Shown here in pieces: positions 42,630 through 51,533 of a DNA stretch of 57,516 nt (position 1 is its first letter; every line of letters starts with the position of its first letter). Made by a program: the position numbers and the translations under genes. The notes under the pieces are model-generated. The model saw nothing but the letters and a program-made list of their open reading frames with translations, ran no database searches and was not told the origin of the DNA. Origin of the DNA: an uncultured Bacillota bacterium (GTDB lineage: Bacteria; Bacillota; Clostridia; Lachnospirales; Lachnospiraceae); contig CAJKMA010000010.1 in the NCBI GenBank assembly GCA_905200905.1, positions 1 to 57,516 on the forward strand, read 5' to 3'.

Positions 42630-44285
42630 ATGGCGAAGCAGGGGAAGATTTATATTATAGGGCACAAAAATCCAGATACAGATTCCATATGTTCTGCGAT
42701 TGCATATGCGGATATTAAAAATAGGTTGAATGCAGGAAAGAAATATGCAGCGAAAAGAGCCGGACAGATTAATGAAGAGACGGAATATGTTTTAAAACGT
42801 TTTGGTGTGGAAGCACCTGGATATCTTTCAGATGTAGGAACTCAGGTAAAAGATATGGAAATCAGGGAGACGCCAGGAGTGCCAAACAATATTTCTATCA
42901 AAGATGCCTGGGCTATTATGAAAAAAAGTAGTGCAGTAACCCTTCCTATTACAAAAGAGGATGGACAGTTAGAAGGGTTGATTACTACTGGAGATATTGC
43001 AAATTCTTATATGGATGCCCATGATAATTATTTTTTATCTAATGCAAGAACTCAGTACAGAAGTATTGCCAATACAGTGGAGGGAACGGTGGTTACTGGA
43101 AACCCCCATGGTTATTTTATCCGTGGAAAAGTAGTTATAGGGGCAGCCCATCCGAACAAATTGGGAGAGTTTCTAGAAGAGGAAGATTTAGTGATTTTGG
43201 GAGATCGCTATGAAGATCATTTATGTGCCATTGAACAGAATGTAAGCTGTATGATTGTATGTAATAATGCGGAGGTATCCCACGATATTGTAGAAGCAGC
43301 AGAGCACAATCAATGTGTGGTTATCCGGTCTTCACTGGATACTTTTACAGTTGCGAGATTGATTAATCAAAGTATTCCAGTAAAGCACATTATGAAAAAA
43401 GAGAACCTTATCACTTTCCAGACAGATGATTTTACAGATAACATTAAGGATATTATGGTAAAAACACGCCATAGAGCCTTTCCTGTTGTAAATAAGCATG
43501 GAAAATACATAGGAACTGTATCTAGAAGAAATTTGCTGGGAATGAAGAAAAAACAGTTGATTTTGGTAGACCATAATGAAAAAAGTCAGGCTGTGGATAA
43601 TATTGATGCAGCAGAAATTCTAGAAATTATTGACCATCACAGGCTTGGTTCACTGGAAACTTTACAGCCTATTATGTTTCGGAATCAACCTGTGGGGTGT
43701 ACAGCAACCATTATGTATCAGATGTATACAGAAAAGGCTTTGGAAATTAGCCCGGCTATTGCAGGACTTTTGTGTTCAGCTATTATTTCGGATACCTTGA
43801 TGTTCCGCTCTCCTACCTGTACTTCGGCGGACAAAATGGCAGCAGGAGCGCTTGCGCTGATTGCAGGCATTAATATTGAAGAGCACGCAAAGGAAATGTT
43901 TACCGCTGGAAGTAATCTGAGAGGAAAGACAGCAGAAGTTATTTTCTATCAGGATTTCAAACGTTTTACAGCAGATACAGTGAATTTTGGCGTGGGTCAG
44001 ATTAGCTCTATGAATGCAGAAGAATTGGCGGATTTGAAACAAAGGTTGATTCCTTTTATGCAGCATGAATGTGGAAAAAATGGAATTTCTATGGTGTTTT
44101 TTATGCTGACAAATATTTTAGAAGAGTGTTCAGAGATTATTTGCTACGGAGAAGGAAGCGGACGCTTGGTAGAGGAAGCCTTTGAAGTTCAAGAATCTCA
44201 GGGAGGCTATATTCTTCCTGGAGTTGTGTCTAGAAAGAAACAGTTGATTCCAGCGTTTATCGGAACCTTGCAGCAGAATAATTAA
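42630..44285 (+). CDS. ppaC: Manganese-dependent inorganic pyrophosphatase with CBS and DRTGG-type regulatory insert
   Basis: The protein has 551 residues. This family II pyrophosphatase (DHH) splits PPi to phosphate. The metal site starts with GHKNPDTDS (residues 11-18), and DHH is at about 335-337 (IIDHHRLGS). Between them sit two CBS motifs (about 88-130 and 250-305) flanking a DRTGG-like segment, an architecture known to bind adenine nucleotides and tune the enzyme. The C-terminal DHHA2 domain ends in GVVSRKKQLIPAF. ATG with AGAGGAAAGG upstream. Confidence 0.93.
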   Translation: MAKQGKIYIIGHKNPDTDSICSAIAYADIKNRLNAGKKYAAKRAGQINEETEYVLKRFGVEAPGYLSDVGTQVKDMEIRETPGVPNNISIKDAWAIMKKSSAVTLPITKEDGQLEGLITTGDIANSYMDAHDNYFLSNARTQYRSIANTVEGTVVTGNPHGYFIRGKVVIGAAHPNKLGEFLEEEDLVILGDRYEDHLCAIEQNVSCMIVCNNAEVSHDIVEAAEHNQCVVIRSSLDTFTVARLINQSIPVKHIMKKENLITFQTDDFTDNIKDIMVKTRHRAFPVVNKHGKYIGTVSRRNLLGMKKKQLILVDHNEKSQAVDNIDAAEILEIIDHHRLGSLETLQPIMFRNQPVGCTATIMYQMYTEKALEISPAIAGLLCSAIISDTLMFRSPTCTSADKMAAGALALIAGINIEEHAKEMFTAGSNLRGKTAEVIFYQDFKRFTADTVNFGVGQISSMNAEELADLKQRLIPFMQHECGKNGISMVFFMLTNILEECSEIICYGEGSGRLVEEAFEVQESQGGYILPGVVSRKKQLIPAFIGTLQQNN

Positions 44286-44307
44286 AAGATAGAAATGGAG
44301 TTATGTT

Positions 44308-44901
44308 ATGCCAAAAGTAGAGTGGAAACCTGGGAATATGTTATATCCTTTGCCAGTTGTATTGGTGAGTGTAGCAGACGAGGAGGGACATGATAATATT
44401 ATCACTGTGGCATGGGCGGGAACTGTATGTACTAATCCGCCTATGGTGTCTATTTCTGTACGTCCAGAACGATATTCTTATAAGATGCTTATGGAGACTG
44501 GAGAATTTGTGATTAATCTCACAACAGAAAAATTGGCCTATGCTACAGATTATTGTGGTGTGAAATCGGGTCGGGATGTGGATAAATTTAAGGCAGTGCG
44601 CCTTACTAGGCAGCCAGCGTCTCATGTGGGGGCACCTATGATTAAAGAGTCTCCAGTGTCCATTGAATGTCGGGTGCGGGAAATTCGGGAATATGGAAGT
44701 CATAGTGTTTTTACAGCAGATGTCTTGGCAGTGCATGTGGATAATAAATATATGGATGAAAAAGGAAAATTTGATTTAGCACTGGCAAATCCTATTGTGT
44801 ATTCTCATGGAGAGTATTATGGACTTGGAAAAAAACTGGGAACCTTTGGTTATAGTATTAAGAAAAAAAGACAGAAGAAGCAGAGGAAAATGGAAAAATG
44901 A
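44308..44901 (+). CDS. Flavin reductase-like FMN-binding protein
   Basis: The protein has 197 residues. The split-barrel flavin reductase pattern is visible: LYPLPVVLVSVADEEGHDNIITVAWAGTVCTNPPMVSISVRPERYSYKMLMETGEFVINL. The C-terminal tail is very basic. Such proteins bind FMN and may act as flavin reductases; the electron partner is unknown. It lies 22 bases after ppaC, and its TGA overlaps the shikimate kinase start. Confidence 0.88.
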   Translation: MPKVEWKPGNMLYPLPVVLVSVADEEGHDNIITVAWAGTVCTNPPMVSISVRPERYSYKMLMETGEFVINLTTEKLAYATDYCGVKSGRDVDKFKAVRLTRQPASHVGAPMIKESPVSIECRVREIREYGSHSVFTADVLAVHVDNKYMDEKGKFDLALANPIVYSHGEYYGLGKKLGTFGYSIKKKRQKKQRKMEK

Positions 44902-45401
44902 AAAAAGACAATCTGGTACTTATTGGGATGCCTGGTGTAGGGAAAAGTACAGTCGGAGTGATTTTGGCAAAGGTACTGGGCTATGAATTTTTAGATTCAG
45001 ATTTGTTAATTCAGAAGGAAGAAAAAGCACTTTTGCGGGAGATTATCGAAAGAGAAGGGTTAGATGGTTTCCTGGATATTGAAAATAGGGTAAACGGTTC
45101 TATAGAAGTTTCCAATGCTGTTATAGCTACTGGGGGAAGTGTAGTATATTGCCAGGAAGCCATGAAACATTTAAAGGAAATTGGAACCATTATTTATTTA
45201 AAATTAGACTACAGTATTTTGCAAAGAAGATTAGGAAATCTAAAAGGAAGAGGGGTTGTTTTACGAGAAGGGCAGACTTTAAAAGGACTTTTTGATGAGA
45301 GAACCCCACTGTATGAGAAGTATGCAGATGTGGTAGTTGATGAGAAAAAATTAAATGTGGAGCAGACTTTACAGAAAATTCTGGAAGAGTTAGAAAAATA
45401 A
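44898..45401 (+). CDS. aroK: Shikimate kinase
   Basis: The protein has 167 residues. It phosphorylates shikimate with ATP in the chorismate pathway. The P-loop is GMPGVGKSTVG, the shikimate site includes DSD and ENR, and ATGGSVVY matches the conserved GGG-like motif. The lid region is GRGVVLREGQTLKGLFDERTPLYEKYAD. The ATG overlaps the upstream TGA. No other aromatic-pathway gene is nearby. Confidence 0.93.
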   Translation: MKKDNLVLIGMPGVGKSTVGVILAKVLGYEFLDSDLLIQKEEKALLREIIEREGLDGFLDIENRVNGSIEVSNAVIATGGSVVYCQEAMKHLKEIGTIIYLKLDYSILQRRLGNLKGRGVVLREGQTLKGLFDERTPLYEKYADVVVDEKKLNVEQTLQKILEELEK

Positions 45402-45453
45402 CAGAGAATAGAAATAAAAAAAGGGCACAATTACAGGAAAATGTTAATTTTTA

Positions 45454-45482
45454 TTTACAAATGGCGGTATCTGTTATAATAT
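45454..45482 (+). promoter_or_regulatory. Promoter of the murA leader
   Basis: TTTACA (45454-45459) is followed after 17 bases by TAATAT (45477-45482). TATAAT at 45475-45480 is an alternative with a 15-base spacer. The leader to murA would be about 175 bases. Confidence 0.5.
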
Positions 45483-45519
45483 AATAATTAAGCCATAAAA
45501 TAAAATAGGGAGGAAGTTT

Positions 45520-45621
45520 TTGCGCAAAAGGCATTGTATTCCTCGTTTTACGTGTATAGATAATGATTCGAGAATGGCTTTTAATGAGATGAAAACCTGC
45601 GAAGGGGCAGGAAGACGATAA
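45520..45621 (+). CDS. Possible 33-residue leader peptide before murA
   Basis: A TTG at 45520 lies about 5 bases after GGGAGGAAG and opens a frame of 33 residues (RKRHCIPRFTCIDNDSRM and on) with three Cys, ending 42 bases before murA. The ribosome-binding site is stronger than that of murA. It has no known domain; it could be a regulatory leader peptide or chance. Confidence 0.3.
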   Translation: MRKRHCIPRFTCIDNDSRMAFNEMKTCEGAGRR

Positions 45622-45663
45622 ATTGAGACAGGCCCTGAGGTCTAAAAAATAAGAGGTGTGTAT

Positions 45664-46956
45664 ATGGAACAGTATGTTATCAAAGGCGGGAATCCGTTGG
45701 TTGGAGAAGTAGAGATTGGCGGAGCAAAGAACGCAGCCCTTGCTATATTGGCAGCAGCAATTATGACAGATGAAACGGTACACATTGAGAACTTACCGGA
45801 TGTAAGGGATATTAATGTTCTGTTAGAAGCGATTAAAGAAATTGGAGCGGTTGTGGAACGCATCAGCCCTACAGAAGTAAAAATTGTTGGTTCCACTATT
45901 GGCAACATTACAGTGGAGTATGAATATATTAAAAAAATCAGAGCGTCTTATTATCTTTTAGGGGCGCTTTTAGGAAAATATAAAAATGCGGAAGTGCCTC
46001 TTCCAGGTGGTTGTAACATCGGAAGCCGTCCGATTGACCAACATTTGAAAGGCTTCAGAGCCTTGGGAGCGTCTGTGGACATTATTCATGGTGCGGTTGT
46101 TGCAAAAGCAGACCAGCTGCTTGGGAAGCATATTTTCTTGGATATGGTGTCTGTAGGAGCTACGATTAATATTATGATGGCTGCGGCTATGGCGCAGGGA
46201 AATACCACCATTGAAAATGCAGCTAGAGAACCACATGTTGTAGATGTGGCTAACTTCCTGAATAGTATGGGGGCTAATATTAAAGGTGCAGGTACGGATG
46301 TTATCCGTATTCGTGGCGTGGAAAAACTTCACGGCACAAGTTATTCCATTATTCCGGATCAGATTGAAGCAGGAACCTTCATGTGTGCTGCAGCGGCAAC
46401 TATGGGAGATGTTATGGTAAAAAATGTAATTCCTAAGCATCTGGAAGCAACCACTGCCAAATTAGAAGAAATCGGATGTCAGGTAGAAGAGTTTGATGAT
46501 GCAGTACGTGTAGTAGCTAATAAGCGTCTGAAACGTACTAATGTAAAGACTATGCCTTATCCAGGTTACCCTACAGATATGCAGCCCCAGTTTTCTGTTG
46601 CCCTGACTCTGGCAGAAGGGACAAGTATTGTGACAGAGAGTATTTTTGAGAATCGCTTTAAATATGCTGCAGAGCTTGCAAGAATGGGCGCGAATATCAA
46701 AGTAGAAGGAAACACAGCAATTATTGATGGTGTTCCTAAATTAACAGGCGCAAGAGTTTGTGCTCCTGATTTGCGTGCAGGTGCAGCTTTGGTTATTGCA
46801 GGTCTTGCCTCAGAAGGTATTACTATTGTGGATGACATTGTATATATTCAGAGAGGCTATGAGCGTTTTGAAGAAAAGCTGAGAAGTTTGGGTGCAGAGA
46901 TTGAAAAAGTTTCCAGTGAAAAGGAAATTAAGAAATTTCAGCTAAGAGTAGGCTAA
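45664..46956 (+). CDS. murA: UDP-N-acetylglucosamine 1-carboxyvinyltransferase
   Basis: The protein has 430 residues. It transfers enolpyruvate from PEP to UDP-GlcNAc, the first committed step of peptidoglycan synthesis. The start YVIKGGNPLVGEVEIGGAKNAALAILAA is the family start. The active-site loop is LPGGCNIGSRPID with Cys117, the residue targeted by fosfomycin. The ATG at 45664 follows AGAGGTG; the GTG at 45658 is less well placed. Confidence 0.97.
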   Translation: MEQYVIKGGNPLVGEVEIGGAKNAALAILAAAIMTDETVHIENLPDVRDINVLLEAIKEIGAVVERISPTEVKIVGSTIGNITVEYEYIKKIRASYYLLGALLGKYKNAEVPLPGGCNIGSRPIDQHLKGFRALGASVDIIHGAVVAKADQLLGKHIFLDMVSVGATINIMMAAAMAQGNTTIENAAREPHVVDVANFLNSMGANIKGAGTDVIRIRGVEKLHGTSYSIIPDQIEAGTFMCAAAATMGDVMVKNVIPKHLEATTAKLEEIGCQVEEFDDAVRVVANKRLKRTNVKTMPYPGYPTDMQPQFSVALTLAEGTSIVTESIFENRFKYAAELARMGANIKVEGNTAIIDGVPKLTGARVCAPDLRAGAALVIAGLASEGITIVDDIVYIQRGYERFEEKLRSLGAEIEKVSSEKEIKKFQLRVG

Positions 46957-46963
46957 AAAAGGC

Positions 46964-46992
46964 TTGACGAACTAGAAAAAACCTTGTATTGT
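46964..46992 (+). promoter_or_regulatory. metK promoter
   Basis: TTGACG (46964-46969), a 17-base spacer and TATTGT (46987-46992), just before the SAM riboswitch. Confidence 0.55.
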
Positions 46993-47024
46993 AATAAACG
47001 AAAACAGAAAACAATTTATATTTT

Positions 47025-47123
47025 CTCTTATTCAGAGTGATGGAGATACATAGGATCTGTGAAGTCACGGCAACCCCGCCACGCGGAAGGTGCCAACCTG
47101 AGCGAGTAGTCGAACAATAAGAG
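47025..47123 (+). ncRNA. SAM-I riboswitch (S box) before metK
   Basis: P1 is formed by CTCTTATT (47025-47032) and AATAAGAG (47116-47123). Between them are the conserved AGAGTGATGGAGAT, GTGAAGTCACGGCAACC, GGAAGGTGCCAACCTGAGCGA segments of the S box. With SAM bound, P1 forms and the downstream terminator is free to fold. This matches the gene that follows, which makes SAM. Confidence 0.92.
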
Positions 47124-47142
47124 GATTCATTTTAGAACGATA

Positions 47143-47168
47143 TGGGTCCGCTTAGTGCGGGCTCTTTT
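47143..47168 (+). terminator. Expression-platform terminator of the SAM riboswitch
   Basis: GGGTCCGC and GCGGGCTC pair around TTAGT, with one imperfect position, followed by TTTTAT. It sits between the aptamer and metK as expected for transcriptional control. Confidence 0.75.
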
Positions 47169-47214
47169 ATGTTACGTCAAGAGAAAATATAACCAAAAAG
47201 AAAGGAAAGATACC

Positions 47215-48402
47215 ATGGAAAAAAGATTATTTACTTCAGAATCTGTAACCGAAGGCCATCCAGATAAAATGTGCGATGCTATTTCTGATGCTATTTTGGA
47301 TGCATTAATGGAAAAAGACCCTATGAGCCGTGTTGCCTGCGAAACTGCTGTGACAACAGGTGTAGTTATGGTAATGGGTGAAATTACCACAAAAGCTTAT
47401 GTGGATATTCCGAAGATTGTAAGAGATACAGTACGTGAAATCGGCTACACAAGAGCAAAATACGGATTTGATGCAGATACCTGCGGTGTGATTACTACCA
47501 TTGATGAGCAGTCAGCAGACATTGCAATGGGTGTTGATAAGGCTTTGGAGGCAAAAGAAAATAAAATGTCTGAAGAAGAACTGGATGCCATTGGAGCAGG
47601 TGACCAGGGTATGATGTTTGGTTTTGCTTCTGATGAAACCGAGGAATATATGCCATATCCTATTGCTTTAGCGCATAAGTTGGCGCTGCAGCTTACTAAG
47701 GTGCGTAAAGATGGAACACTGACTTATTTAAGACCAGATGGAAAATCACAGGTTACTGTTGAATATGATGAAAATGACAAACCGGTACGTCTTGATGCAG
47801 TGGTATTATCCACACAGCATGACCCAGATGTGACACAGGAACAGATTCATGCAGATATCAAGAAATATGTATTTGACCCAATTTTGCCAGCAGAGATGGT
47901 GGATGAGAATACAAAATTCTTTATTAATCCTACAGGCCGCTTTGTAATCGGTGGTCCTCACGGTGACAGTGGTCTTACAGGCCGTAAGATTATTGTAGAT
48001 ACTTACGGTGGATATGCGCGTCACGGCGGCGGTGCTTTTTCAGGAAAAGACTGTACTAAGGTAGACCGTTCAGCAGCATATGCAGCCCGTTATGTGGCCA
48101 AAAACATTGTTGCAGCAGGCTTGGCCAAAAAATGTGAAATTCAGCTTTCCTATGCTATTGGTGTAGCATATCCGACCTCCATTATGGTGGATACCTTTGG
48201 AACGGGTAAACTGTCTGATACACGTCTGGTAGAAATTATTCGTGAAAACTTTGATTTAAGACCAGCAGGTATTATTAAAATGTTAGATTTACGCCGTCCG
48301 ATTTATAAACAGACAGCAGCTTACGGACATTTCGGAAGAAATGATTTAAATCTGCCATGGGAAAAATTAGATAAGGTAGAAGAATTAAAGAAATACTTGT
48401 AA
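47215..48402 (+). CDS. metK: S-adenosylmethionine synthetase
   Basis: The protein has 395 residues. It makes SAM from methionine and ATP. The family start RLFTSESVTEGHPDKMCDAISDAILD is followed by GAGDQGMMFGFA and the P-loop-like GGGAFSGKDCTKVDRSAAYAARY, then PIYKQTAAYGHFGR at the end. The ATG at 47215 has GAAAGGAAAG upstream. It is controlled by the SAM-I riboswitch and ends in a bidirectional terminator. Confidence 0.98.
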   Translation: MEKRLFTSESVTEGHPDKMCDAISDAILDALMEKDPMSRVACETAVTTGVVMVMGEITTKAYVDIPKIVRDTVREIGYTRAKYGFDADTCGVITTIDEQSADIAMGVDKALEAKENKMSEEELDAIGAGDQGMMFGFASDETEEYMPYPIALAHKLALQLTKVRKDGTLTYLRPDGKSQVTVEYDENDKPVRLDAVVLSTQHDPDVTQEQIHADIKKYVFDPILPAEMVDENTKFFINPTGRFVIGGPHGDSGLTGRKIIVDTYGGYARHGGGAFSGKDCTKVDRSAAYAARYVAKNIVAAGLAKKCEIQLSYAIGVAYPTSIMVDTFGTGKLSDTRLVEIIRENFDLRPAGIIKMLDLRRPIYKQTAAYGHFGRNDLNLPWEKLDKVEELKKYL

Positions 48403-48407
48403 AAAGT

Positions 48408-48450
48408 AGAGCTATCGCAAGAAGTTATTTTCGTGCGATAGCTCTTTTTT
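48408..48450. terminator. Bidirectional terminator between metK and the convergent ATPase gene
   Basis: AGAGCTATCGC (48408-48418) pairs with GCGATAGCTCT (48435-48445), followed by six T. Confidence 0.9.
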
Positions 48451-49837
48451 AAAAATACCTGGTGGTTTCAAAGAAATTCTTGGCCTCTTTGCACATTTGT
48501 TCCAAAGTAAATACTTTTACATGGCTTCCAGATATAACTTCAAATCCACTGACAAAGTCAGATTTGGAGAATAAATAATACCATTGTTGGGTGTCTGGAA
48601 ATAAACTAGCGTGTTTTCTCAAATCGTGCAAAGCTTCTAAATCAATCCATTGGTCTGTCCAGAAGCAGGAGCCTAACAGGATTTTTTTTGGTGCAGAGGC
48701 TGCAATAGATACATATTCCGTGCGTTTTTTCGTAGGATGCTGTCCCCACCACATTCCAATTTGTTCAAATGTAAAAGGTGCAGTGCCCATTTCTTTTTCC
48801 AGTGCTAGAAAATCACGGCAGACGTCCTCAAAAGAGGATTTGAGCCAGTGTTCTAGAGATGGACTAACAAAATTCTGAAAGATATCAACTCCCATGCCAG
48901 TCTCAATTTCAGATTGGTAAGGATAAACAAAGGTATACCAGAAACGAAATACACCATCTGAAATTTCGTAAAGGGTGCGCCGGCTTCCCTGGTCTTCAGT
49001 AACCGGTATGATTCGGTTCACTAGGTTATGAGATACCAAGGAAGACAGGAGGCTGCTGGCAGCACTTGGGGTAAGACCGGTATTGTCGCAGACTTCCTGG
49101 AGCTTTTTGCTTTCGCAGCCTAGGGATGCCAGAATAGAACCCATGACAGCAGAACCGGAATAATAAGCTCTGGTAAGAGAGGGGATTCGGCGGTAAAACA
49201 GACCGTCTTCTTGGAAAAATAGTTGCATGAGGAGTTTTTCTACACTTTGTTGTCCTACAAATGCTTGCATGTAAGAAGGATTACCTCCGGTAATACGGTA
49301 AATGAGAAGTTGCTCTTTTAGGGTCTTATCAGGATAAAAAGCCTGCATTTCAAAAAAAGAAAATCTGGAAAGAAGCATAGCATGAGCTTCTTTTTTATGT
49401 TCTTTTTCATATAGATGTCCAGGCTTACACAAAAGGATAAAAAGCTTGGTCTGGGAATCTGTTTTTTTCTCCAAAGTGTGAAGCATAGCAGGGAATCGCT
49501 TGTTTTGAGCAAGCAAGCAGGAAACATCGTCCAGGATTAGCACGAGGGGCTGATTGGAAGAATCTTTTGCCAGAAGGCGGAAAATTTCCGAGAATTTTCT
49601 TGCGGTTTGAAATTGATTACCTAGGCGGCGGATGCATAAATTCTTAAATAGACGGAAATTTTCTTCATAGAGTACAGGGGAAGCTTTGAAATAAAGAACC
49701 TGTTTTTCTTTGGAAAATTCCTGAAGCAGTCTGCTTTTTCCCATGCCTGGATGTGCGTACAGGGAAACAATCTGGATCCCCTTTTGCTGATATAATTGAT
49801 TTAATTGAAAGAGTTGTTTTCCTTTATCAATAAACAT
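48449..49837 (-). CDS. ATPase with DUF234-type C-terminal domain
   Basis: The protein has 462 residues. The N-terminal STAND/archaeal-ATPase-like domain has Walker A AHPGMGKSRL and Walker B LVLILDDVSCLL. A winged helix follows (about 245-300: LQEVCDNTGLTPSAASSLLSSLVSHNLVNRI). The C-terminal part (about 320-460) resembles DUF234 with nuclease-like residues (WWGQHPTKKRTEYVSIAASAPKKILLGSCFW). Related proteins are often called archaeal ATPases; their role is not established. It is a single gene with no obvious partner here. Confidence 0.78.
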   Translation of the reverse strand: MFIDKGKQLFQLNQLYQQKGIQIVSLYAHPGMGKSRLLQEFSKEKQVLYFKASPVLYEENFRLFKNLCIRRLGNQFQTARKFSEIFRLLAKDSSNQPLVLILDDVSCLLAQNKRFPAMLHTLEKKTDSQTKLFILLCKPGHLYEKEHKKEAHAMLLSRFSFFEMQAFYPDKTLKEQLLIYRITGGNPSYMQAFVGQQSVEKLLMQLFFQEDGLFYRRIPSLTRAYYSGSAVMGSILASLGCESKKLQEVCDNTGLTPSAASSLLSSLVSHNLVNRIIPVTEDQGSRRTLYEISDGVFRFWYTFVYPYQSEIETGMGVDIFQNFVSPSLEHWLKSSFEDVCRDFLALEKEMGTAPFTFEQIGMWWGQHPTKKRTEYVSIAASAPKKILLGSCFWTDQWIDLEALHDLRKHASLFPDTQQWYYLFSKSDFVSGFEVISGSHVKVFTLEQMCKEAKNFFETTRYF

Positions 49838-49920
49838 AATCTTCTCCTAAGTATGAAATGTTTTTGTTACAGTTTTCGATACTTCCATTTTAGGTGGGGT
49901 TTTTGGGAAAGTCAAAGGCT

Positions 49921-49997
49921 TTTATAGAAATTTTTATAGAAAGTTTAGATTTGGATTGGTTTTGTTTAGATGAAAAAGGAGAAACATATGGTATAAT
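49921..49997 (+). promoter_or_regulatory. Promoter region of the OmpR-type two-component operon with direct repeats
   Basis: TATAAT lies at 49992-49997. Upstream are two TTTATAGAAA copies (49921-49930 and 49933-49942) and two TTTAGAT copies (49944-49950 and 49965-49971, 21 bases apart). No good -35 is seen. Direct repeats spaced by whole helical turns are typical of OmpR-type regulator sites, so autoregulation is possible. Confidence 0.35.
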
Positions 49998-50036
49998 AAT
50001 TGCATACATAGATAAAAATGAGAAAGAGGCAGTGAT

Positions 50037-51533
50037 ATGAAGTTAAAAACGAGGATTATCATTTCTTTTTTTATAATTGTACTGGAGCCCCTTCTTTTTA
50101 CAGGAATTGCATTTTGGGCCTTTACTCAATATCAGTTCAGTGCCATTGAAAGACAATATGGTATTGAAAATCCTACTTATGAAAGTCTGGCTAATATGGC
50201 AGAGGTGGTAAATCATTTGACCAATGAGAAAATGGAGTCTATTAAAGAAGTTGCCAACAAACAGCCCTCCAGGTTTGAGGATATCGTATATTTGGATGAG
50301 TTGAACAAAGAACTTCAGGAAATGCATTCTTATATCCTAGTGCAGGAAGATGAGCGGGTTATTTATTATGGATGTGAAAATTATCCGGTAGAATTGGTAG
50401 AGAAGCTATCCCAGTTCCAGGATTTTGATGCAAGTACCAGTGACGGGCTGTATCTGGGAGGAAGAGTGCAGGCATTGGTGAAACAGGTTACATTTCAAAC
50501 CTCTCAGGTAAAAGATGGCAGTGTCTTTATTGTTTCTAATATTCTCCAGACACTTCCTCAGGTAAAAGAATTGTTCAAAAATATGCTGGTGACCGTTGTG
50601 GTGATTCTGGTGACAACAGCACTGGGGCTGACCTGGTGGATTTACAGGGGTGTGATTGCACCTTTGGATAAATTGCGTATGGCAACTCAGAAGATTAAAT
50701 CCGGAGATTTGGATTTCTCTGTTGCATCTGAAGGAGTCAGTGAAATTGCAGACTTGTGCCAGGATTTCGAGGAAATGCGTCAAAGGCTGAAAGAGACAGC
50801 AGAAGAGAAGGTGGAATTTGACAAAGAGAGCAAAGAATTAATCAGCAATATTTCCCATGATCTGAAAACACCAATCACAGCAGTCAAAGGATATGTGGAA
50901 GGAATTATGGACGGGGTTGCCAATACTCCTGAGAAGATGGAGCGTTATATTAAAACCATTTATAATAAAGCCAATGAGATGGACAGACTGATTAATGAGC
51001 TGACTTTTTATTCCAAAATGGATACGAATAAGATTCCATATACTTTTAATAAAATCTCGGTGACAGAATTTTTTGATGACTGTGCAGAGGACTTACAGAC
51101 AGAATTGGGAGCGAAAAACGTAGAGTTTTATTATTCCAACTATGTGGAGCCGGAAGTGACAGTCATTGCAGATGCTGAGCAGATTAAAAGGGTGGTAAAC
51201 AATATTGTAAGCAATTCTCTGAAATACACAGATTCGGATAAACCTAAAAAGATTAATCTCAGGGTGAAGGATGTGGGTGATTTCATTCAGGTAGAGATTG
51301 AAGATAATGGAAAGGGAATTGCAGCAAAAGATTTGCCTAATATTTTTGACCGGTTCTACCGGACAGATGCTTCCAGAAATTCGTCGAAGGGCGGAAGCGG
51401 TATCGGGCTGTCTATTGTAAAGAAAATCATGGAAGACCATGGTGGAAAAGTCTGGGCAACCAGCAAGGAACATACAGGGACAGTAATGTATTTTGTCCTT
51501 AGAAAATATCAGGAGGTACCGGTAAATGAGTAA
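50037..51533 (+). CDS. Sensor histidine kinase (HAMP, HisKA)
   Basis: The protein has 498 residues. It has membrane segments at about 8-30 and 180-205, an extracytoplasmic region between them, HAMP (about 205-258), HisKA with phospho-acceptor His274 (NISHDLKTPITAVKGYVEGI), and HATPase motifs (NNIVSNSLKYT, DNGKGI, FDRFYR, GGSGIGLSIVKKI). The ligand is unknown. It overlaps the response regulator gene by 8 bases. Confidence 0.93.
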   Translation: MKLKTRIIISFFIIVLEPLLFTGIAFWAFTQYQFSAIERQYGIENPTYESLANMAEVVNHLTNEKMESIKEVANKQPSRFEDIVYLDELNKELQEMHSYILVQEDERVIYYGCENYPVELVEKLSQFQDFDASTSDGLYLGGRVQALVKQVTFQTSQVKDGSVFIVSNILQTLPQVKELFKNMLVTVVVILVTTALGLTWWIYRGVIAPLDKLRMATQKIKSGDLDFSVASEGVSEIADLCQDFEEMRQRLKETAEEKVEFDKESKELISNISHDLKTPITAVKGYVEGIMDGVANTPEKMERYIKTIYNKANEMDRLINELTFYSKMDTNKIPYTFNKISVTEFFDDCAEDLQTELGAKNVEFYYSNYVEPEVTVIADAEQIKRVVNNIVSNSLKYTDSDKPKKINLRVKDVGDFIQVEIEDNGKGIAAKDLPNIFDRFYRTDASRNSSKGGSGIGLSIVKKIMEDHGGKVWATSKEHTGTVMYFVLRKYQEVPVNE

